From NCBI GenBank assembly GCA_018806915.1, contig JAGKQI010000034.1, positions 434,001-498,000 on the forward strand: 64,000 nucleotides of DNA, read 5' to 3'. Of this stretch, positions 55,782 to 64,000 are shown piece after piece. The stretch is from Phytophthora colocasiae. Lineage: Eukaryota; Oomycota; Peronosporomycetes; Peronosporales; Peronosporaceae. Position numbers and translations under genes: made by a program. The notes beneath the pieces are model-generated. The model made no database searches, was not told the origin of the DNA, and saw nothing but the letters and a program-made list of their open reading frames with translations. Within the stretch, counting starts at the first letter, position 1. The number at the start of each line of letters is the position of its first letter.

Positions 55782-57950
55782 ATGCAGGCCGTACTAGGCT
55801 TCCTCGTGGTGCTGACCATCATCGCGCTGCTCTTCTTCTTCCTCTCGATGCTGGCCAGACGCGCATACATGCGCCGCCAGCGATCACTGGAGTTGCACGC
55901 GCCTCTGCTCAAGTGTGCACACGTCACAGATTTCACTGGACTTTTATTTTAAAAAAAAACTTACCAATATTTTGTTTCATTGCACTGCAGCTGGGACGAC
56001 CGTCGCCTGGATGCAGCACTGAGAGACGCCGAGGAAGGATTCAACGTGTGCGCAGTCTGCAGCTTCGATAACTTCAAGCGCTTCAAGTTCTGCACAGTTT
56101 GCGGAGAGGCAATTGACAACGGCGAGGAGAACGCAGATACCAGCAAGAAAGGAGCGACAAGGCTGTCGTTCTTACCACTATTCAAGCGAGAAAAGAGTAG
56201 GGTGGAACTGGTCACACCCACTCCTCCTAAAAAATCCACTCGTCGACGTATACGGGCAGAACGAAGGAAGGAATGGACGAGGAAAATGGATGTGGAGGGA
56301 CGGGTTTACTGGTTCAGAGATGGTAGATGGGGGAACACGCAGTTTGCTGGATTCGTTGTGAATTTCTTGTCGACAAATGATTCCGATAAGGATACAAATT
56401 CGACTAAAGTTCAACACGAGCAAGGAACTACAAAAGGAGAGTCGTCGTCCAAAGCTGAGGGAAAAGCTGCCGAACCATCACTACAGTTTAGTGCCTCGGT
56501 GGATGGGATTGTTGCGTCCTCAGTTGGAATAGAAATTCCCGAGCCGGAACCAGAGCAAGAGAACAATGGAAGTGAAAATGCTGACGGTGTTGAGCAAGAT
56601 AATGCCCAACAACCTGTGGTCGGATCGGTTGAAGATTGTATTACCATGTTGGTACGGTACATCCAAGATCAGCACGTTTCACTCGCACCGTTGTCTGACC
56701 CAGCTGTAGATGCCTCGAAATTGCCACTTGACGTTGAAATTGGGACAAATAGCCAAAGGGGTACGCCTCTAGAGACCCTGGCTCTTGCTGCAAAAGATTT
56801 CCCATCCAAGTACGCTCACTTCGTCACAGCTACGTCGGCACTGCTCGTTCCTGCAGAGAAAGAACATTTGCGGCTCAATGTAGAACGTGCCAACGTGTTT
56901 GAAGACTCGATGGAATCGTTGGCTATCATCCCTCTCGAAAATGTGCATTCGGTACTCCGCATTAATTTCTTGGACGAGAGTGGAGTCGATGCTGGTGGAT
57001 TGCATCGCGAGTGGTTTGTGCTGTTAAATGAGATGCTCGTGGACCCTGTACGGATGTTGTTCGTGTGCACCAATAAGAGCGAGCAGACCTACTACTTGAG
57101 TCCGTGCTCCAATGCAGATTTTTTGCCGGATCAAATGTTGCATCTGTATGCAGCTGGTCGTCTACTGGGTCGTGCACTACTCGAAGGATCTATGCTGTGC
57201 TTTCATCTTGCGCCACCGCTACTAAAGCTGATACTAGGTCATCCGCTCTGCTTCGCAGATGTGGAGGACTTTGACCCAGAAGTGTATACGAATCTGCGTT
57301 GGCTACTCGATAACGACAATGTCGAGTCACTCGGTCTCTACTTCACTGTGACCGTCAAGACTGGCAAGAAATACTCTGATATCGAACTTGTTCCCGGTGG
57401 AACCTCTATGGCTGTCACTGACAGCAACAAACTTGAGTATGTGGAGCGGAAATGGCAATATCTGCTGGTGGAAAGCGTGGCACCCCAGTTGCAAGTGTTT
57501 TTTCGCGGCCTGTATGAAATTGTCCCTCGCGAGCTTCTGCTTCTCTTCGACCCCGAGGAGTTTGACTTCCTGTTGTGCGGGTCCGACGAGATCGACGTCG
57601 ATGACTGGGAGCGCAACACTAAGTACTCGGAAGATTTGCACCATCATCGCTCGCTAATTTGGTTTTGGGAGTTGGTGCGCGAGATGCCGAACGAATACCG
57701 TCGACGATTACTTCAGTTTTCCACAGGTTCCTCTCGTGTTCCTTTGGGTGGATTTGGTGCCTTGACGAGCTACGACGGTCGCTTATGTCCATTTACATTG
57801 AAAGCCGTATCGCTTGTCGGTGACGGGTTCATTCATAGTCACGCTTGCTTCAATCGTCTCGATCTTCCGCTTCATGTTGTACGGGACGAGTTAAAGGCTG
57901 TGCTCTACGCGATGCTGGAAACGGAGGTGTACGGATTCACAACAGATTAA
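55782..57950 (+). CDS. Membrane-anchored HECT E3 ubiquitin ligase, gene 4
   Basis: Two exons, 55782-55912 and 55991-57950, with a 78-nt GT-AG intron; 696 residues. Exon 1 (131 nt, same length as exon 1 of gene 3) encodes a hydrophobic anchor (residues 4-25) followed by basic residues. Exon 2 gives the RanBP2-type finger (C64, C67, C78, C81), the WW-like motif EWTRKMDVEGRVYWFRD, an acidic linker and a complete HECT domain with catalytic Cys663 in HSHACFNRLDLP. Closest to gene 3. Likely acts in ubiquitin transfer at a membrane; the anchor suggests the HECT domain faces the cytosol, but topology is inferred. Confidence 0.9.
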
Positions 57951-58010
57951 CAAAGTTAACTGTGTGTGCTAATAAAGTGTTCATTATTCAATGCAGTATT
58001 AATACTCACC

Positions 58011-58608
58011 ATGGGTCTGCTGGATAAATGGATGCAAGCAGCAGGAGACAATGATCTTGAGCTTGTCAGTCACTTGTACAGCGATAATCCCGACCTACTG
58101 GACGAACGACACCCTAGCACTGGTCGCACAGCACTGCAACACGCGTCTGCTTGGGATGCCTTCGACGTTGTGAATTTTCTTCTTGAGTAAGTGCTACACG
58201 AAGTAGTCTGGGATCGGTGAATATTGAAGTACTGTTTGATGTACTTGCAGCCACGGAGCTGGTGTCCTTGTAACGGACCCCGATGGGAATTCAATCCTTC
58301 ATCTTGCAGCAGCCAACGCACAAAGATCACTGCAACTCATATTGCAGCACCTTCGTCCTCCGTCGAACCTGGATCAAAACTGGACACGATCACTCCTTAA
58401 TCAACGCAACCGCTTCGGATACACCCCATTGCTGATCGCTGCTGAAGAAGGGTTTGCTGAGTGCTGTGAAGCGCTAGTCAGTGAGGACGGCGTCGACTCA
58501 ACCCTTCCACTTCTGGAAGCAACCCACCCCACTGCAATAGACTTGGCTCTGCGTAATGGTCATCTCCAAGTGGTCGAAGTTTTACGTCGCCACACCAGTG
58601 TCGATTAA
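58011..58608 (+). CDS. Small ankyrin-repeat protein
   Basis: Two exons, 58011-58186 and 58251-58608, with a 64-nt intron (gtaagt...ttgcag) splitting an Asp codon; 177 residues. Ankyrin-type helices are seen as TGRTALQHASAWDAFDVVNFLLDHGA, DGNSILHLAAANAQRSLQLIL-type, FGYTPLLIAAEEGFAECCEALV-type and HPTAIDLALRNGHLQVVEVL-type stretches, about four repeats. It begins 60 bp after HECT gene 4 on the same strand. Ankyrin proteins bind other proteins; no enzymatic part is present, so the role is unknown. Confidence 0.85.
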
Positions 58609-58623
58609 CAGTCTTTGGTAACG

Positions 58624-59928
58624 TTAAGGGGTTGAATCCACGCTGAAGTAAATCTGCTGCAAATGAGGCTCCAGCTTTGCCAGAGCTACCTTGAGCACTT
58701 CTGCAACTTCAGTCTGCAAGGCTAGTGTTCCGACACGTTCTGCAAACTCTCGTTCCCCTGTAGTGAAACAAAAACGTTAATTTTATGATCCCACGCAAAG
58801 CAAGACAGCTTAAATCGTACATGGTTGTAATAGACCCGTCTTGAACAGTTCGGAAACATAGGTGCTTGCCAGGGCTTCTGATTTACTTGACAGCAGCGCT
58901 GCTAACCAAGGCTGGAACGTCCAGAATCTGATGGTGTTACTCATTACCCAGTCACTCACGATTTTCTGGAGATCTCCCACCATTCCTCGAAGTTGCAGAG
59001 GTTCCTCCTTGGGCCATTCGCACATGGCAAGCATCAACACTACGACTTCCTATAAAGAATTCATTCATCATCAGTACAAAAAACGAAGACCCCTTCACCA
59101 GAGTTACTTACCCGGGTATCTTTACTCTCGGGGGTCTCAAAGCAGTCTCGCAAGTCTTCCAGAAAGCGACGATAGATGTCAGAGTCGGCTGCAGCTCGAG
59201 CGTCCACTGCGTTCCGTTGCAATGTCTTGGCCACAGCTTTCAACTGAAGCGTGCGAGGCGACAGTGAGTAACTCTTGAGAGGAGACACCATGACCCACCC
59301 AGAAAGCACTACAAAAACTCACAGCTAGTAAACAATTTGCAGCAACTATCGTACCTGAACAAACTTACCTTGCACACGTACAGGCTTACACATCCCACTC
59401 ATTCGGCCAGCAATCCCCATCAAAGCATTCGTTCGTGATGTTTCGACGATACCTTCAATCAGTAAAACACTAACACCATCCATAAGCCATTACTTAATAC
59501 TCAATTCACCTTGAAGCCACACACCTATGAGGTTCTTGTTCATCAAGTAGTGGGTAGGAATCGTCTTCATTCCGGTTTTTCAGCTCCTGTAGCACCGCAA
59601 CCAACAGTTCGGATCGTGTTGGATGTGATGCTAAGAACGGACTCTTTAATATCGATCGCAGCAAATGGATCCTCGCTAAGCGTAATGCGTCTGCTGTTAA
59701 AGCTCCGTCTAAAGGGAGCGTTGGCAACGTAGCGACTGGGAACCACTGACGGATGCGCATCTCAACGTCCTGCTGTGAATCATCACCAACCGCGTCTTCC
59801 GCTGCGCTAGCCCATTGCAACGCCCTCTCGAGAGACTCAATGTTCCACTCGTGAAGCTGCGACGTATGCGTGAGGTTCGCCAGCTTCACGAACGTCCGCA
59901 CTTGCTGCTCCTGATCGGTGTTGTCCAT
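58624..59928 (-). CDS. FANCF-like protein (tentative)
   Basis: Five exons on the minus strand: 59928-59510, 59469-59369, 59308-59112, 59049-58821, 58757-58624. All junctions are GT-AG and keep frame; intron 1 is only 40 nt, or 55 nt if the alternative donor 15 nt upstream is used. The 359-residue product starts QLHEWNIESLERALQWASAAED and ends with an all-helical domain (FQPWLAALLSSKSEALASTY). Length, the N-terminal W...RALQWA pattern and the helical C-terminus recall FANCF, an adaptor of the Fanconi anaemia core complex in crosslink repair. The match is by eye; function is uncertain, but the gene itself is well supported. Confidence 0.6.
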
Positions 59929-59986
59929 TTTATTTTTTATCCAAGACAAATGGGACTATTAATTCGATCTGTATTGATGCAGAAGC

Positions 59987-62127
59987 TTACGACCAGGACT
60001 CTACCACGTAGCGTTTCTTGCGGGCCAGTGTCTTCATGACTTTTTCGGCGGTTGGCAGTGGGATTTTCCCTACAGAGCGGAGAATGTCACGTAGAACCTC
60101 GTAGACGTCGTTAGGCATTCGCTTGGCGGAACCAGCGATGTAAATGCAGCCCTCGCTGTTCGTAATAAAGTCGAAAACAGCCTCCTTGTTCTCTGCCAGA
60201 AGCGTCTGCACGTAGATCTTGTAGTCCTGCATCCATGGCAAAGAAGTTCATAAGTCAGCAAACGATAAATAACTGCAAAATGACGGATATGAACCTGGTC
60301 ACGCGAAAACGCGGTGTGCAATTCAGTGAGATCTCCAGAGTTTACAAGTCCACGCAACTCGTCACCATATAGAAAGTCCTGTACGGCAGCACAAGATCAT
60401 TAGAATCTATAAAGTCACTTCCAGTGTGCAGTAGTAGCTTTCATACCTTGTTCTCGTGACGGCATCCGAAGTAGAGGTGTGCCGTCCCTGAATTGTTGTC
60501 ACTAGCTTGTTTGCGCAGGAATTGACGCTCCTGTAGCATTGCTCGCATGCTGGCAAGCCCTGTGCCAGGTCCGATGAGTAGCACATCGCGCTCTAAAGCC
60601 GGAGGTTCAAAGAGACCCTTCTTGATCCACATCGGCACGATTTTCTGCTCCTTGGACGGATCTATCGACTGAAAGAACGACGAACAAATTCCGTAACGAC
60701 GGCGCTTGTACGGTGTTAAGAAGTCCACGATAGCCACCGTCAAATGCACCTAACACGTAACAAAGACGAACATTCGGTAAGAATGCTGCATCAACTGGTG
60801 CACATTTGTAACATCGCTTACCTTTCCAGGGTGGAGGAGGGCTGACGATGAGATGGAGTACGATCGGGGCTGTTGACGAGGGATAAGCTGCACTAAGATT
60901 GTCAAAGGCACATCTACGCTCGGAAAATCTGGTAGCACTTCAGCGTAAGTCTTCTTCTCGCGGATACAGTAGTCGTAAAGCAGATCTACACCCTCCGCCG
61001 AAGCGAGCTCCTCCAGTTTCTCTTTCTACGTAGCGAGCATTAACAAGAATTCGACGTCAGTATCCCGTCCAAAACCATCAGCAACTCTTGAAACGCACCT
61101 CCTCTTCATTTGATGCAAACAGAGAGAGTCTCTCGAAGAAGCTTCGGCGCGGAATTTCCAAAATGGCGAGATACTTAGCAAACAAATCGCGAACAGTGAT
61201 CGGCGAGGGCAGATCGAGCTGTTTGGAACCATCGGCAGCGTTAATCGAAATGACAGTATCTCCGTCCATCTTCACGTACTTGAGCATGTCGTCCGCGCTC
61301 GCCACATTCTCGGGGTACACTACAGCGATGTCTCCAGCTCGAAACGGAGGTTCAGTAGTCTTATCACCTGAACTACCGCTGATGTCAAACTCCAAGTGCC
61401 TCACATCCTGCTCCCAGTCTTCAGCCGTAATTCGGTTGTTCACGACGACTGGTGCTAAGTAGATTCCCTTCTCACCACCTACCACCGTACGTGGTGGGGC
61501 ATAGAAATTCGACTCGTCCGTCCTTGGTGTCAAATTCTTCGCTTCTTGCACTTCTTTAGCTGCAGTATTGTGCACAATGATGGAGTAGCGAGGTTCAAGA
61601 GGCTTCGGAGAGTCGTCAATCTCTACTCCCGCAGGCAACGGGTATCGCTGCAGAACTGCCGTCCAGAGTTTCTCCATCCATGGATTCAAGGCACCAAAGT
61701 ACCCGTAAGCATGCTGGTCGTCTCCCAGTCCTCGGTCAATGAGTTCCGATGCTCCGAGCTGCAATAACCGAGCTTGCAGGCGTCTAGCAACTGCGTTGTA
61801 CTTGGCATAACTGGAATCGCCAAGTCCGAAGACAGCGACACGAACTCCTGCAAGCCATTGAGCCCCTAGAGTCTTACGTAACAGACTGCGCCAGCTGTTG
61901 CGCATATTCTCAGGCGCTTCACCATCACCAGTCGTGGACACCACGAACACGACGGTGGAACATTGCGGCAGCAGTTGCGTCACGGGGAAGTCGTCCATGG
62001 CCGCTACCTGCGTGTCCAGCAGATGCCTGTTGAAGGCGCGCTGTTGGATGAACTCGGCCACATCCTGCGCTGTGCCAGTCTCGCTGCCGTAGAGCACCAG
62101 CAATCGAGGCGTCGAAGGTGCTGCCAT
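59987..62127 (-). CDS. NDOR1: NADPH-dependent diflavin oxidoreductase (NDOR1/Tah18)
   Basis: Five exons: 62127-61099, 61025-60822, 60749-60447, 60378-60295, 60226-59987; every junction is GT-AG and in frame, giving 619 residues (human NDOR1 has 597). Domains in order: flavodoxin/FMN (LVLYGSETGTAQDVAEFI, STTGDGEAPENM, FGLGDSSYAKYN), FAD-binding (PRSYSISSS), and NADPH-binding (GPGTGLASMRAMLQER, FGCRHENKD, IYIAGSAKRMPNDV). NDOR1/Tah18 passes electrons from NADPH to the Fe-S protein Dre2/CIAPIN1 in cytosolic iron-sulfur assembly. It ends 58 bp before the start of the FANCF-like gene on the same strand. Confidence 0.93.
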
Positions 62128-62708
62128 CTCTTGGTTGTCTCTGATCTGATTGGGTTATGACACGGTTGTGTGATGAATGATGTGGACTACACAATGTTAA
62201 ACAACTGAGCCCATTTCTCATTTGACCCATATCTGTACGCTCGCAACTGTTGTGACGCGCATGTCGTAGACCAGAGCTAGCACTGCACCTGTCTGATGGT
62301 GTACATGTAGATACTGTTACTAGTGGTGTAGTATTCCGCACGCGTAAGTAGGGTATCCGTTCGGAATTTCTTTGATTTTCAAGTCGATTGCAAGCAAGAC
62401 AAACCCCAACGAGCTCCATCCTTGCACGAAAGCAGACGACCAGTACGCAATGCGCAAATGCCCAGTGCGGTACATGTACGCTCCCATGAGATGAATGGCG
62501 ATCGAAAGGTAACTTCAACATAAACAGACCAAATGAGCCAGCTGTACGGATGGGTCCATCTGAAAAAAATGGGCTCTGCTGACGTACTTGCATACAAAAC
62601 CCAAGTCAAACGTTCCAGCGGTCCAAAACCTTTTCACCATGTTCAACATCCTACAACCTCGACACTTCCGAATTTGCTTCGTCGAGCTCAAGCGCCTCCT
62701 TCCTCGCC
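62128..62708. other. Divergent promoter region of NDOR1 and SSADH
   Basis: 581 bp between two head-to-head genes. No coding frame is supported. TCATTTGACC near 62219 resembles an initiator, but I cannot assign it. Confidence 0.4.
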
Positions 62709-64000
62709 ATGTTGTCGTCCAAGATCCATCGCTCTGTACTGCCCAACGCCGCCTCAGCCTCGCGTCGCTTCTTCCACGCTGAGGTGCACAACAAGGAGCT
62801 GATCCAGTCGGCGGGTTTCATCAATGGCAAGTGGGTCGAGGCCCATTCCAACAAGCACTTCGCCGTCATTGATCCGTCCACTGACAAGGAGATCGCGCGT
62901 GTGGCCAATATGGGACGAGCGGAGACCCACGAGGCTATTGCAGCGGCTCTGACGGCCCAGAAGAAGTGGCGCAAGACTACACCTGCTGCTCGTTCCGTTC
63001 TGCTCAAAAAGTGGCACGCTGCCATTTTGGCCAACACGGAAGATCTGGCCGTCATCGCCTCCGTTGAGAGCGGGAAGCCTCTTCCTGAAGCCAAGGGCGA
63101 GGTGGCCTATGCTGCTGGCTTCATTGACTTCTACGCGCATGAGATCATGCACTCGAGCGGCTTTATGCCCTCCACTTCAGCTCCGGACCACAAGATCATG
63201 GCAATCAAGGAGCCTGTGGGTGTCTGTGGCATTGTCACGCCTTGGAACTTTCCCCTGGCTATGATTACCCGCAAACTTGGTCCTTGTCTAGCTGCTGGAT
63301 GTACTGCTGTTGTGAAGCCAGCCGCTGAGACGCCGTTATCTGCTTTAGCGCTGGCGAAGCTGGCTGATGATGTCGGTATCCCGGCTGGTGTCATTAACGT
63401 GGTGCCGTCCCCCAACGACAAGGCTGCTGAAGTGGGAGGAGCTCTGACTAGCAGCCACGATGTCCGCAAGATCTCGTTCACCGGTTCGACTCGAGTTGGC
63501 AAGTTGCTGATGGAACAATCGGCTGAGACTGTGAAGCGCGTGTCGCTAGAGCTCGGTGGCAATGCACCGTTCATTGTGTTCGAAGATGCTGACCTGGACA
63601 AGGCTCTGGACGGACTTATGGCCTCTAAGTTCCGCAACACTGGCCAGACGTGTGTGTGCAGCAACCGCATCTTCATCCACGCTAGTATCTACGACGAGTT
63701 TGCTTCCAAGCTCGTGGAACGTGTCAAGAAGCTGAAGATGGGACCGCCACGGGAGGAAGGAGTGAACCTCGGCCCGCTCATCGGCCCCAACGCGTTCCTG
63801 AAGACCTCGGAGCTAGTGGAGGACGCTGTCACGAACGGTGCCACGGCTCTGGTTGGTGGCAAGCGCAGTGACATTGGCCGCAACTTCTACGAGGCAACCG
63901 TGCTGGCCCACGTTGACGACACTATGCGTGTCTGGAGCGAGGAGATTTTCGGGCCCGTTGTGCCGCTGTTCAAGTTTTCTACTGAAGAGGAAGTAATCGA
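62709..64000 (+). CDS. SSADH: Succinate-semialdehyde dehydrogenase, mitochondrial (partial)
   Basis: From ATG 62709 the frame is open to the window end (430 codons, no intron). The start is rich in Ser, Arg and Ala (SSKIHRSVLPNAASASRRFF), typical of a mitochondrial presequence. The aldehyde dehydrogenase fold follows: GIVTPWNFPLAMITRK, FTGSTRVGKLLM, the general-base Glu in SLELGGNAPFIVFEDADLD, and the catalytic cysteine in NTGQTCVCSNRIF. The Cys-x-Cys pair in that loop matches the redox switch known in SSADH. The enzyme oxidises succinate semialdehyde to succinate in the GABA shunt. About 60-70 C-terminal residues lie outside the window. Confidence 0.92.
   Translation, partial: MLSSKIHRSVLPNAASASRRFFHAEVHNKELIQSAGFINGKWVEAHSNKHFAVIDPSTDKEIARVANMGRAETHEAIAAALTAQKKWRKTTPAARSVLLKKWHAAILANTEDLAVIASVESGKPLPEAKGEVAYAAGFIDFYAHEIMHSSGFMPSTSAPDHKIMAIKEPVGVCGIVTPWNFPLAMITRKLGPCLAAGCTAVVKPAAETPLSALALAKLADDVGIPAGVINVVPSPNDKAAEVGGALTSSHDVRKISFTGSTRVGKLLMEQSAETVKRVSLELGGNAPFIVFEDADLDKALDGLMASKFRNTGQTCVCSNRIFIHASIYDEFASKLVERVKKLKMGPPREEGVNLGPLIGPNAFLKTSELVEDAVTNGATALVGGKRSDIGRNFYEATVLAHVDDTMRVWSEEIFGPVVPLFKFSTEEEVI

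Noticed and set aside
1..64000. RxLR or Crinkler effector genes, tRNA, rRNA and CRISPR arrays
   Set aside because: I looked for signal peptide plus RxLR or LFLAK motifs and for RNA gene signatures and found none convincing.

Overview
The window looks like a gene-poor, repeat-rich stretch of an oomycete nuclear genome, most likely Phytophthora or a close relative. The evidence is short GT-AG introns of about 60-90 nt, full-length Gypsy elements of types known from oomycetes, piggyBac-like DNA transposons with TTAA targets, and nuclear genes of eukaryotic type (HECT ubiquitin ligases, NDOR1/Tah18, SSADH). I see no bacterial, CRISPR, rRNA or tRNA features.

Layout. Positions 1-50101 are a nest of transposons built on one broken host gene. 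A HECT E3 ligase gene (gene 1) seems to have been hit by element A (Gypsy, minus strand, running off the left edge, its 5' LTR ending at 38842). A carries a piggyBac-type element (35011-38477) in its LTR and is split inside pol by element B (Gypsy, plus strand, 3415-30151, 4-bp target duplication CTTC). B carries a TTAA-type non-autonomous element (4302-5236) in its 5' LTR, an internal third LTR with a duplicated gag, and in its 3' LTR another Gypsy element, C (minus strand, 20673-28974, 5-bp duplication GGAAG). A fourth Gypsy element, D (39718-49756, duplication GATG), cuts the HECT exon of gene 1; D has the same primer-binding site and LTR length as A.

Positions 50990-57950 hold three more tandem HECT genes. 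All encode an N-terminal membrane anchor, a RanBP2-type zinc finger, a WW-like motif and a C-terminal HECT domain; gene 3 is frameshifted before its catalytic cysteine. Then come an ankyrin-repeat gene, a FANCF-like gene (minus), a diflavin reductase gene NDOR1/Tah18 (minus), and the start of a mitochondrial succinate-semialdehyde dehydrogenase gene (plus, cut by the window edge).

Most unusual signals. (1) Element C is filled along its whole length, LTRs and coding DNA alike, with short perfect hairpins. (2) Elements B and C both carry a long antisense gene between integrase and 3' LTR; B also has a second, archaeal-type RNase H, so its layout parallels plant Tat elements. (3) B has a good candidate -1 frameshift signal at the gag-protease junction. 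(4) B is strongly enriched in GATC. None of the four Gypsy elements looks autonomous: each has frameshifts, stops or lost catalytic residues.
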